This document shows, in pieces, positions 56,593 to 64,000 of a stretch of DNA of 64,000 bases; within the stretch, counting starts at the first letter, position 1; every line of letters begins with the position of its first letter. The DNA is from Rhizobium sp. CFBP 8762 (GTDB taxonomy: Bacteria > Pseudomonadota > Alphaproteobacteria > Rhizobiales > Rhizobiaceae). Where the stretch lies: the NCBI RefSeq assembly GCF_014841565.1, contig NZ_JACYUD010000001.1, positions 922,753 through 986,752 of the forward strand. The letters are read 5' to 3'. A model generated the notes under the pieces. The model did no database searches. It saw only the letters and a program-made list of their open reading frames with translations, and was not told the DNA's origin. A program made the position numbers and the translations under genes.

Positions 56593-57540
56593 TTAAGCGC
56601 GTTTGCGCTCAATGGCATCCCACAGAAGGGCTGCAATATCGGCACCGCCGAATTTTTTGACTTCACGAATACCTGTGGGCGACGTGACGTTGATTTCCGT
56701 CATGTAATCGCCAATCACATCAATACCGACCAGCAGAAAGCCGCGTTCACGCAGCGAGGGTCCAATGCGGGCGCAGATGTCCTTTTCCCGCGCCGTGAGT
56801 TCAGTGGCTTCCGCACGTCCGCCGACATGCATGTTGGAGCGGCTGTCGTGCTCGGCGGGAACGCGGTTGATGGCACCAACCGGCTCGCCATCCACCAGAA
56901 TGATGCGCTTGTCACCGGCGCGCACCGCTGGCAGATATTTCTGCGCGATGAAGGGCTCGCGGAACATCTGGCCGAACATTTCCAGAAGCGATGACAGGTT
57001 GCGGTCATCGCGCGCGGAATGGAACACGCCTGCGCCGCCATTCCCATAGAGCGGCTTGATAATGATATCGCCCATCTCATCGCGGAAACGGCGAATCTCG
57101 GCTGCGTCCCGGGTGATCAGCGTTTCCGGCATCAGATCGGCGAATTCGGTGACGAAAATCTTTTCCGGCGAATTGCGCACCCACGCGGGATCATTGACCA
57201 CCAGCGTTTTGGGGTGGATGCGCTCCAGCAGATGTGTGGAGGTGATATAGGCCATATCAAAAGGTGGATCCTGACGCAGCAGCACCACATCCATGGTCGA
57301 TAAATCGATCCGCTCCGGCTCCCCCAGGGAGAAGTGATTGCCCACCTCATCACGCAGGTTCATCGGCTCAACGGTGGCAATCACCTTTCCATCGCGCAGG
57401 CTCAGGCGTTCCGGGGTATAGTGAAACAGGCGGTAGCCGCGGGACTGTGCCTCAAGGCTCATGGCGAAGGTGGAATCACCTGCAATATTGATGGTCGATA
57501 CATGGTCCATCTGGACCGCCACATTTACAATCTTCGTCAT
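56593..57540 (-). CDS. gshB: Glutathione synthetase
   Basis: ATP-grasp ligase adding glycine to gamma-glutamylcysteine. The 315-residue protein has [21 protein letters not shown] at the start, [14 protein letters not shown] as the ATP loop, and [15 protein letters not shown] near the end, where the metal-binding residues lie. It follows yraN and precedes comM on the minus strand in the usual order. Confidence 0.96.
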   Translation of the reverse strand: MTKIVNVAVQMDHVSTINIAGDSTFAMSLEAQSRGYRLFHYTPERLSLRDGKVIATVEPMNLRDEVGNHFSLGEPERIDLSTMDVVLLRQDPPFDMAYITSTHLLERIHPKTLVVNDPAWVRNSPEKIFVTEFADLMPETLITRDAAEIRRFRDEMGDIIIKPLYGNGGAGVFHSARDDRNLSSLLEMFGQMFREPFIAQKYLPAVRAGDKRIILVDGEPVGAINRVPAEHDSRSNMHVGGRAEATELTAREKDICARIGPSLRERGFLLVGIDVIGDYMTEINVTSPTGIREVKKFGGADIAALLWDAIERKRA

Positions 57541-57607
57541 GACTTAACCCTTCGTGCGCCTCAAGCCTTTTCCATGTATGGTGCCAAGCGAGAGGTGGCA
57601 AGGCCGA

Positions 57608-57967
57608 TCAGAATGCACCTGCGACGTGGCGCGGCAGGCGAAGCGGTACGATGGCGATAATGTCGTAGCGCAGGGAGAGGCGAGCCCCCTCACACTGACG
57701 CGACAGCCAGAGTTCGCTCGCCGCACGAATACGATTCTGGGCAGAAGGCGACACAGCAAAAACAGCCTGCTCAAAGCTTTTCCGCGCCTTTACCTCAACA
57801 CAGACAATGAGGTTCCCTTTGCGGGCAATAATGTCGATTTCACCCAGTGGTGTTTTGTAGCGCAGAGCCAGAATGCGGTAGCCCTTTAACATCAACCACA
57901 CGGCGGCCACATACTCTGCCACATGGCCACGCCGGAAGGCTTTGCGCCGGTCTCGGCTTTGCCTCAT
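57608..57967 (-). CDS. yraN: UPF0102 family protein YraN
   Basis: A 119-residue endonuclease-like fold protein of unknown function. [30 protein letters not shown] and [14 protein letters not shown] match the family, including the Glu-x-Lys motif of the nuclease fold. It overlaps the rsmI stop by four bases. Confidence 0.93.
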   Translation of the reverse strand: MRQSRDRRKAFRRGHVAEYVAAVWLMLKGYRILALRYKTPLGEIDIIARKGNLIVCVEVKARKSFEQAVFAVSPSAQNRIRAASELWLSRQCEGARLSLRYDIIAIVPLRLPRHVAGAF

Positions 57968-58878
57968 TGCGCTTTCAGGTCCAGCAGACGCTGATACAGG
58001 TCCTTGCGGGCAAGGCCGGTCTGGCGGGCGGCCTCCGTGGCTGCTTTGGCGGTTGGCATCGTCTGGGCCAATGTCTGCAGAAGCGCATCCACATCAGCCT
58101 CTTCCGGCGGCTCCGGAGCATCCGGCGGACCGATGACCAGCACGATTTCGCCTTTAATTGTATGGCCATCATTGAAATAGTCGGCAAGCTCACTCAAAGG
58201 GCCACGTCGGATTTCCTCAAATGTTTTCGTCAGTTCACGGCAGACGGCGCCCCGGCGGTTTTCGCCCAGCGTATCGCGTGCCGTGATCAGCGTGGCTGCG
58301 ATGCGATGCGGTGACTCAAAAAACATGAGCGTCGCAGGAATGTCGGCAAGCGCGCTGAAACGGTCGCGCTTGGCTTTTTCCTTACCCGGCAAAAAACCGG
58401 CAAACATGAAGGCGTCATTGGGCAGACCGGAGGCAACCAACGCCGCAAGCGGCGCCGATGCGCCGGGGATGGGCACCACCCGGTGCCCTGCCTCAATCGC
58501 CAACTGTCCCAGACGAAAGCCGGGGTCCGACACCAGAGGCGTTCCCGCATCTGACACCAGTGCCACGGATTTTCCGGCGTCCAGTGCCGCAATCAAGCGC
58601 GGGCCGACCTCATTGGCGTTGTGTTCGTGATAGGCATAGGGCCGGTTGACGATACCATAACGGTCCAAGAGTACCCGGGTCACACGGGTATCCTCACAGG
58701 CCAGCACATCGGCACCGGCCAGTGTTTCCAAGGCCCTGAGTGTAATATCCGACAGGTTACCGATGGGTGTGGCAACCAGATAGAGCGCCACCTCCAGCGG
58801 TCTGGCAGCAACCTGATGGTTGTGAAGGCGATAGGTGCGGGTTCCCGTGGGTATCGCGTCGCTTTCAAACTCGTCCAT
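57964..58878 (-). CDS. rsmI: 16S rRNA (cytidine-2'-O)-methyltransferase
   Basis: Methylates the ribose of C1402 in 16S rRNA. The 304-residue tetrapyrrole-methylase-fold protein has [57 protein letters not shown] and FFESPHRI, all diagnostic. The start MDEFESDAI is supported by AAGG upstream; a longer upstream frame runs through the dnaN leader and repeat and is rejected. Confidence 0.95.
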   Translation of the reverse strand: MDEFESDAIPTGTRTYRLHNHQVAARPLEVALYLVATPIGNLSDITLRALETLAGADVLACEDTRVTRVLLDRYGIVNRPYAYHEHNANEVGPRLIAALDAGKSVALVSDAGTPLVSDPGFRLGQLAIEAGHRVVPIPGASAPLAALVASGLPNDAFMFAGFLPGKEKAKRDRFSALADIPATLMFFESPHRIAATLITARDTLGENRRGAVCRELTKTFEEIRRGPLSELADYFNDGHTIKGEIVLVIGPPDAPEPPEEADVDALLQTLAQTMPTAKAATEAARQTGLARKDLYQRLLDLKAQ

Positions 58879-58920
58879 GCAACACCTTATTCCTGTCCGA
58901 TATGCGGCTTTGTCTATTCT

Positions 58921-58971
58921 GACGCATTGTCCGGACGTAAAAGCTCTGTCGCTTTTACCGGAAATGCTTTG
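58921..58971 (+). repeat. Dispersed hairpin element, copy 5
   Basis: GACGCATTGTCCGGAC is followed by the perfect stem GTAAAAGC-tctgtc-GCTTTTAC (58937-58958), then CGGAAATGCTTT. It lies in the rsmI/dnaN intergenic region. The flanks match the copies at 29319-29366, 31209-31253, 35291-35339 and 52561-52620. Confidence 0.75.
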
Positions 58972-59173
58972 GTCCAGTCTTATGATGGACACAGCGCCAA
59001 TGGGCAAGGCATCTACGCGGTGGGTTATCCAGGCTGTGCATACGTTATCGCTTGATTTTGCCCTGTCCTTTCTGTCATTTTGCCGGTCCATATCTATGCG
59101 GTCCGTTTTTCGGGCCGAAAACGATGCCGGGCGGTGTTTGCCGCCGGGCACTGGTTGAAAGCGGTAGCGTCCC

Positions 59174-60292
59174 ATGCGTATTACTCTTGAGCGATCCAAT
59201 CTCCTGAAGTCGTTGAACCATGTTCATCGCGTGGTGGAACGACGCAATACAATTCCCATTCTCTCCAACGTGCTGCTGCGCGCCGATGGCGAAACGCTGG
59301 CCATGAAGGCAACCGACCTCGATCTGGAAATCACCGAAGCTACACCGGCTTCCGTGGGACAGGCAGGCGCAACAACGGTTCCTGCACATTTGCTCTACGA
59401 TATCGTGCGCAAGCTTTCGGACGGCTCGGAAGTGGCGCTGGCCACCAACCCCGATGGCGGCACAATGACCGTGACCTCCGGTCGCTCCAAGTTCTCGCTG
59501 CAATGCCTGCCAGAGGCCGACTTTCCCGATCTGACTGCCGGGACATTCACCCATACGTTCAAGCTCAAGGCGACCGACCTCAAAATGCTGATCGATCGCA
59601 CGCAGTTCGCGATTTCGACCGAGGAAACCCGCTACTACCTCAACGGTATTTTTATCCACACGATTGAAAGCAAGGGGCAATTGAAGCTGCGCGCCGTGGC
59701 GACCGATGGTCACCGGCTGGCGCGCGCCGATGTGGAAGCCCCGTCCGGCTCGGAAGGTATGCCTGGCATTATCATTCCGCGCAAGACCGTGGGCGAGTTG
59801 CAGAAGCTGGTCGATAACCCCGACCTGATCGTGACCGTGGAAGTGTCGGATGCCAAAATCCGCTTTACCATCGGCTCCATTGTCATGACCTCGAAGCTGA
59901 TCGACGGCACCTTCCCGGATTATCAGCGCGTTATTCCGGCCAACAATGACAAGGAATTGAAAATCGACTGCGAATCCTTCGCCAAGGCCGTGGATCGCGT
60001 TTCGACCATTTCGTCCGAGCGTGGACGGGCAGTGAAGCTGGCATTGAACGACGGCCAGTTGACGCTGACCGTCAACAACCCGGATTCCGGCAGCGCGACC
60101 GAAGAGCTGGCCGTTGGTTACGAAAGCGATGCGCTGGAAATCGGCTTCAATGCCAAGTATCTGCTGGATATCACTGCGCAGCTCTCCGGCTCGGAAGCCG
60201 TGTTCCTTTTGGCTGATTCGGGTTCGCCGACCCTTGTGCGCGACATGGCGGGCGATGACGCCCTGTATGTCCTGATGCCCATGCGCGTTTAG
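59174..60292 (+). CDS. dnaN: DNA polymerase III sliding clamp (beta subunit)
   Basis: The ring that tethers the polymerase to DNA. The 372-residue product has the three clamp domains: NLLKSLNHVHRVVERRNTIPILSNVLL at the start, ATDGHRLARA in the middle, and DALYVLMPMRV at the end. It lies 14 kb from dnaA, as in other rhizobia. A terminator follows. Confidence 0.97.
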   Translation: MRITLERSNLLKSLNHVHRVVERRNTIPILSNVLLRADGETLAMKATDLDLEITEATPASVGQAGATTVPAHLLYDIVRKLSDGSEVALATNPDGGTMTVTSGRSKFSLQCLPEADFPDLTAGTFTHTFKLKATDLKMLIDRTQFAISTEETRYYLNGIFIHTIESKGQLKLRAVATDGHRLARADVEAPSGSEGMPGIIIPRKTVGELQKLVDNPDLIVTVEVSDAKIRFTIGSIVMTSKLIDGTFPDYQRVIPANNDKELKIDCESFAKAVDRVSTISSERGRAVKLALNDGQLTLTVNNPDSGSATEELAVGYESDALEIGFNAKYLLDITAQLSGSEAVFLLADSGSPTLVRDMAGDDALYVLMPMRV

Positions 60293-60317
60293 CATCACCT
60301 TCGATTGTTGATCTGTG

Positions 60318-60350
60318 AGCCGTTCCGATGAAAGTCAGGACGGCTTTTTT
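60318..60350 (+). terminator. Intrinsic terminator of dnaN
   Basis: AGCCG(T)TCC...GGACGGCT with an 11-base loop and one bulge is followed by TTTTTT, 26 bases after the dnaN stop. Confidence 0.82.
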
Positions 60351-60486
60351 GTAGGTGGATTTTATAGAAAGTCGCAAATGGCGCAGACAGGCTTATTTTT
60401 GGCGCATATAACTTTGAACTGATGAGTGGTGCAGCGGCACAGTGATTCGTACCTCACAGCACATGCTCTGGTTTTTGGAGGACTGC

Positions 60487-61086
60487 ATGAATTTTCGACT
60501 GAAAGCGCATTTGAGCAAGAAATTCGACGAGGAAATCCGGTTTTTCAAAGGTTGGATGAACAACACCAAGGCCGTGGGTGCGGTTTTGCCCACCTCTTCG
60601 GTCACCGCCAAACGCATGGCGAGCGTCATCGACCTTAACTCTCGTCTACCCGTGCTGGAACTGGGGCCGGGTACAGGCGTCATCACCAAGGCCATCCTTG
60701 GCCGTGGCATTGCGCCCGCCAATGTCGTTTCCGTCGAATATTCCACCGATTTCTACAATCAGCTTTTAAAGGATTACCCCGGCGTTCATTTCATTAATGG
60801 TGATGCGTTCAATCTCGACAAGACGCTGGGCGCTAAAGCGGGTGAACAGTTTGACTGTGTGATTTCCGCTGTACCGCTTTTGGCCTTCCCCATGGAAAAG
60901 CGCATTGCCTTCATTGAGGATCTGCTGTCCCGCCTTCCACCCGATCGCCCCGTAGTGCAGATTACATACTCGCCGGTCTCTCCACTGGTGGCAAAGCCGG
61001 AGAGCTACCGGATCGAGCATCTGGACTTTATTGTGCGCAATATTCCGCCCGCGCAATTGTGGATTTACCGGCGCCCCGAATCTTGA
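60487..61086 (+). CDS. pmtA: Phospholipid N-methyltransferase (PmtA-type)
   Basis: A 199-residue SAM-dependent methyltransferase matching the Sinorhizobium-type PmtA that converts phosphatidylethanolamine to phosphatidylcholine. FDEEIRFFKGWMNNTKAVG at the start, LELGPGTGVITKAIL (SAM motif I), and QITYSPVSPL and IVRNIPPAQLWIYRRP at the end are strong marks. The ATG with GGAGG six bases upstream is chosen. It lacks membrane segments, as in that family. Confidence 0.9.
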   Translation: MNFRLKAHLSKKFDEEIRFFKGWMNNTKAVGAVLPTSSVTAKRMASVIDLNSRLPVLELGPGTGVITKAILGRGIAPANVVSVEYSTDFYNQLLKDYPGVHFINGDAFNLDKTLGAKAGEQFDCVISAVPLLAFPMEKRIAFIEDLLSRLPPDRPVVQITYSPVSPLVAKPESYRIEHLDFIVRNIPPAQLWIYRRPES

Positions 61087-61157
61087 AATCTCGCTCTGTT
61101 GGTTGCGAGGGCCGACCGCCTGTGCGAGGAAGCCTGAACCAAATCTAAGGAGCCGTC

Positions 61158-61859
61158 ATGACATCAAGCGCTAAAGACAAGCTGATTATCGGGCTAGATG
61201 TACCGACTATTGTCCAAGCCGAGGACATTGTGGCGAAGCTCGGTGATGATGGTTCGTTCTACAAGATCGGCCATCAGCTTGCCTTCGTCGGCGGGCTGGA
61301 ACTGGCGCGTGATCTCACGCGAAGCGGCAAGCGCATCTTTCTCGATATGAAGCTGCTGGATATTGATAACACCGTGGCCAGTGGCGTGGAAAATATTGCC
61401 AAAATGGGCATGACAATGTTGACGCTGCACGCCTATCCCAAGGCCATGCGCGCAGCGGTGGCAGCGGCCAAGGGTTCCGGCCTATGCCTTCTCGGCGTAA
61501 CCGTGCTGACCAGCATGGATCAGGCCGACTTGCTTGAAGCTGGCTATCATGACGACCCGCAAACGTTGGTACTGAAACGAGCCGCACAGGCACGCGATGC
61601 TGGCATGGGTGGCATCGTCTGCTCCGCCGAAGAAGCAGCCGCGGTGCGCGCCATTGTCGGCAGCGACATGGCGGTGGTGACACCCGGCATTCGGCCGAGC
61701 GGTTCCGATAACGGCGACCAGAAGCGCGTGATGACACCCGCCGATGCGCTGGCCGCCGGTGCCAGCCACCTGGTGGTTGCGCGGCCTATCGTTAGAGCTG
61801 CCGACCCCAGAGAAGCGGCCCGCGCCATTTTGGCTGAGATGGAAACCGTTCTCGGTTAG
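61158..61859 (+). CDS. pyrF: Orotidine 5'-phosphate decarboxylase
   Basis: Makes UMP in pyrimidine synthesis. The 233-residue TIM-barrel protein has LIIGLDVPT, the active-site [11 protein letters not shown], and [24 protein letters not shown] at the phosphate-binding end. It begins 71 bases after pmtA. Confidence 0.97.
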   Translation: MTSSAKDKLIIGLDVPTIVQAEDIVAKLGDDGSFYKIGHQLAFVGGLELARDLTRSGKRIFLDMKLLDIDNTVASGVENIAKMGMTMLTLHAYPKAMRAAVAAAKGSGLCLLGVTVLTSMDQADLLEAGYHDDPQTLVLKRAAQARDAGMGGIVCSAEEAAAVRAIVGSDMAVVTPGIRPSGSDNGDQKRVMTPADALAAGASHLVVARPIVRAADPREAARAILAEMETVLG

Positions 61860-61934
61860 TAACGCGATCGTCTGTGGACTCAGCTCTTGTCCTTTTGTAT
61901 ATTCGAACCATCTTATTGATGGAGCGAATAGGTG

Positions 61935-62399
61935 ATGCAGATGGTCTCCGGTGCGCCGATCTGGGTTTGGCCAGTGCTTGCCATTTTGGTGGCGCTGGGC
62001 TTTCGCGCCAGCAAACGCCGTGAAACCTCCATGGTGCTTGTTCTGCTACTGCCGTTGGCGGGCTTGATCGTGGTGAGAAGCCTCTTTCAACTCTCACCGC
62101 AAGCTCTGGTCTGGGCCGGCTTCTTGATGTTGTACGGTATCGGTGCTGCGCTGGGCTGGCGAATGCAAAGACGGTGGTTGATCGAAAAGCGCGGCTTTAC
62201 CCTTATCCTTGCAGGCGAGTGGTTTACGCTCTTCTGCCTTCTGGCGATCTTCGCATTGAACTATGCGAACGGAATGGCTCGGGCTATCGCGCCTGCACTG
62301 CACGCAAGCGCTATGTTTGGACTGCTATTTGCAGCCGTAGCCGGCGCGCTGGCAGGTATTTTTGCAGGCCGTGCGCTCTATGTCATCAATGCTCGCTGA
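61935..62399 (+). CDS. Hypothetical membrane protein (possibly DUF6622-like)
   Basis: A 154-residue protein with four or five hydrophobic segments: WVWPVLAILVALGFRAS at the start, then LVLLLPLAGLIVVRSLFQ, VWAGFLMLYGIGAALGW and two in the C-terminal half. The first lines resemble small DUF6622-type membrane proteins, but that is only an impression. GGAG lies ten bases before the ATG; a GTG three bases earlier is also possible. Confidence 0.68.
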   Translation: MQMVSGAPIWVWPVLAILVALGFRASKRRETSMVLVLLLPLAGLIVVRSLFQLSPQALVWAGFLMLYGIGAALGWRMQRRWLIEKRGFTLILAGEWFTLFCLLAIFALNYANGMARAIAPALHASAMFGLLFAAVAGALAGIFAGRALYVINAR

Positions 62400-62429
62400 T
62401 TAGGCAGGGCAGAGATAAAGGAGATCATG

Positions 62430-62717
62430 ATGCCGAAAGCCTATTGGATAGCCCATGTGGATGTGCGCGACGCAGAGCGTTATAAGAATTATGTCGCCAC
62501 GGCAAAGCCTGCTTTTGAGCGTTTTGGCGCGGTTTTTCTGGCGCGGGGTGGCCCATTCGAGCCATTGGAAGGAACGTCGCGGGGGCGCAATGTGATCATT
62601 GAGTTCCCATCCATGCAGGCTGCGACGGACTGCTATAACAGCCCGGAATATCAGGAAGCGGCCCGTATCCGCCAGGAGGTGGCAGACGCAGATATGGTGA
62701 TCGTTGAAGGGGCATAA
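62430..62717 (+). CDS. DUF1330 family protein
   Basis: A 95-residue ferredoxin-like (dimeric alpha/beta barrel) protein. KAYWIAHVDVRDAERYKNYV and the end VIIEFPSMQAATDCYNSPEYQ match DUF1330. Function is unknown. Two adjacent ATGs are possible; the second lies six bases after AAGGAG and is chosen. It lies 30 bases after the membrane protein, perhaps in one transcript. Confidence 0.88.
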   Translation: MPKAYWIAHVDVRDAERYKNYVATAKPAFERFGAVFLARGGPFEPLEGTSRGRNVIIEFPSMQAATDCYNSPEYQEAARIRQEVADADMVIVEGA

Positions 62718-62925
62718 GCGCCGTTGTACCGAGGATAGGTGTTACGGACGTTTAGACGCAGGGTTGGTTGCTGTCCCTGCTTCACCTTGGCTGTAAATTC
62801 CGCTATGTAGCGCACAGTTGGCGGTGCGCGGATAAGGTCTGGCGCGCTTGCTGCTTTGAAATCTTTACAGGCAGCCGGTGTCGGGTGTTTCCGATGCGGC
62901 TGGTTTTACGGGAGTGTTTACTGCG

Positions 62926-63906
62926 ATGAGCCTGTCCAACCTTCCCCCGCTGGTCACCGTGTTTGGCGGTTCGGGCTTTGTCGGTCGCCATGTCGTGCGC
63001 GCGCTGGCGCAACGCGGCTTTCGTGTGCGCGTTGCGGTGCGTCGCCCGGATCTGGCCGGGCATTTGCAGCCGCTCGGCAATGTCGGCCAGATTGTTGCCG
63101 TGCAGGCCAATCTGCGCTTCCGCAAGTCCATCGACCGTGCAGTCGAGGGTGCCGATTATGTGGTCAACTGCGTCGGCATTCTGTTTGAAAGCGGACGCAA
63201 TACATTTGATTCCGTGCAGGAGTTCGGTGCCCGCGCCGTTGCTGAAGCAGCCCGCGCCGCCGGTGCGACGCTCACCCATATTTCTGCCATCGGCGCTGAC
63301 GCGCAATCCGACAGTACCTATGGCCGCACCAAGGGCCGTGCGGAAGATGCGGTCCGCTCCATCGTGCCGGATGCGATCATCCTGCGCCCGTCCATTATTT
63401 TTGGACCGGAAGACAATTTCTTCAACAAATTTGCAGAAATGTCGCGTTTTGCCCCCGCTCTGCCGCTGATCGGTGGCGGTCATACAAAGTTCCAGCCTGT
63501 CTATGTCGGTGATGTCGCCGAGGCTGTGGTAAAGTCCGTTGAAGGCAGCATTGCACGCGGCACCGTCTATGAACTGGGTGGGCCGGAAGTGATGACCTTC
63601 CGCCAATGTCTTGAGCTGATGCTGAAAACCATTGACCGGAAGCGGCCGCTGGTATCCCTGCCCTTCGGCGTTGCTTCACTGATGGGCAGTGTTGCCTCGA
63701 TGGTGCCGCTGATCACGCCGCCCCTGACATCCGATCAGGTGACATTGTTGAAGAAGGACACCATCGTTTCGCCCCAGGCGGAAGCCGAGAAGCGGACGTT
63801 GGAAGGCATGGGAATCACCCCGACGATGGCCGAGGTGATTCTGCCGACCTATCTGGTGCGCTACCGCCCGCAGGGCCAATATACCCGGTCCGGCAAGGCA
63901 GCCTGA
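62926..63906 (+). CDS. Complex I NDUFA9-like NAD(P)-binding protein
   Basis: A 326-residue atypical short-chain dehydrogenase/reductase of the NDUFA9 type. VTVFGGSGFVGRHVVRAL is the Rossmann GxxGxxG loop, YGRTKGRAEDAV the YxxxK active site, and ILRPSIIFGPEDNFFN a family mark. In mitochondria NDUFA9 is an accessory complex I subunit; bacterial members are found mainly in alphaproteobacteria. The ATG at 62926 gives the typical N-terminus, and an upstream ATG is unlikely. A terminator follows. Confidence 0.9.
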   Translation: MSLSNLPPLVTVFGGSGFVGRHVVRALAQRGFRVRVAVRRPDLAGHLQPLGNVGQIVAVQANLRFRKSIDRAVEGADYVVNCVGILFESGRNTFDSVQEFGARAVAEAARAAGATLTHISAIGADAQSDSTYGRTKGRAEDAVRSIVPDAIILRPSIIFGPEDNFFNKFAEMSRFAPALPLIGGGHTKFQPVYVGDVAEAVVKSVEGSIARGTVYELGGPEVMTFRQCLELMLKTIDRKRPLVSLPFGVASLMGSVASMVPLITPPLTSDQVTLLKKDTIVSPQAEAEKRTLEGMGITPTMAEVILPTYLVRYRPQGQYTRSGKAA

Positions 63907-63936
63907 CACAAATTTGCCTGAATCCACGAAATCGGA

Positions 63937-63967
63937 AGCCGCTGCGGGAACCCTGCTGCGGCTTTTT
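63937..63967 (+). terminator. Intrinsic terminator of the NDUFA9-like gene
   Basis: AGCCGC...GCGGCT hairpin followed by TTTT, 31 bases after the stop. The remaining bases to the window end show nothing further. Confidence 0.75.
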
Positions 63968-64000
63968 CGTTGTTGTTGCGGGGATGAAAGTTGCACTTCT

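Noticed and set aside
1-64000. Prophage, transposase, CRISPR array, tRNA or rRNA genes
   Set aside because: No spaced direct repeats, tRNA-like cloverleaf, rRNA or transposase/integrase family sequences were recognised on either strand by reading; a tRNAscan or Infernal run would be decisive.

Overview
The window is chromosomal core DNA of an alphaproteobacterium of the order Hyphomicrobiales (Rhizobiales). The evidence is a CenR/OtpR-type response regulator paired with a small cyclic-nucleotide-binding protein, a rhizobial-type phospholipid N-methyltransferase (PmtA), DUF2794 and UPF0314 proteins, the rpsT-dnaA neighbourhood next to mutM/ubiE/ubiB/coaBC, a full CtrA box, and several intergenic mosaic repeats of the kind known from rhizobia. 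Base composition is moderately GC-rich and even, and genus cannot be fixed from the sequence alone (Brucellaceae or Phyllobacteriaceae relatives are plausible). No tRNA, rRNA, CRISPR array, insertion sequence or prophage was seen.

Layout. 1-4.7 kb: the end of ftsK, lolA, an exonuclease III gene, and an Lrp regulator divergent from an EamA exporter. 4.2-6.0 kb: cenR plus a cNMP-binding protein, divergent from an L,D-transpeptidase. 6.0-11 kb: a nested repeat, leuC, an orphan amino-acid ABC permease and binding protein, a hypothetical gene and an RhtA-like exporter. 11-16.3 kb: the minus-strand set ffh, chorismate mutase, rpsP, rimM, trmD, rplS, interrupted by an oppositely oriented class D beta-lactamase. 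16.5-22.4 kb: a metallo-hydrolase, dapF-mtaB-ftsY, and a YciB-like septation protein with a UPF0314 protein. 22.4-25.3 kb: the cytochrome c maturation operon ccmABCDG. 25.6-31 kb: acnA and small accessory genes. 31.3-36.7 kb: infC, a hydrolase, a CtrA-box-preceded transglutaminase-like protein, xseA and a diguanylate cyclase.

36.7-45.6 kb: ubiE-ubiB-GNAT-coaBC on the minus strand, then mutM, rpsT, an almost 900-base non-coding stretch, dnaA, an ArsC-like protein and YbaK. 45.6-54.9 kb: two HWE/HisKA_2-type histidine kinases bracketing an aminopeptidase, a class II amidotransferase, a GFA enzyme, prfC, dut, a LysE exporter and cysK. 55-59 kb: rsmI-yraN-gshB and comM on the minus strand. 59-64 kb: dnaN, pmtA, pyrF, small genes and an NDUFA9-like complex I-associated protein.

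Functionally the window joins replication (dnaA, dnaN, xseA, mutM), translation and secretion (SRP, FtsY, r-proteins, infC, prfC), respiration (ccm, ubi, acn) and cell-envelope functions. The most interesting features are non-coding or contextual: a family of short dispersed hairpin elements whose stem sequences differ yet stay paired, longer two-palindrome elements (one supplies the stop codon of a kinase gene), a beta-lactamase inside a ribosomal operon, a 24-base tandem repeat in ftsY sharing a 26-base near-identity with cysK, and a GANTC-rich region before dnaA. No clearly new multi-gene system was found.
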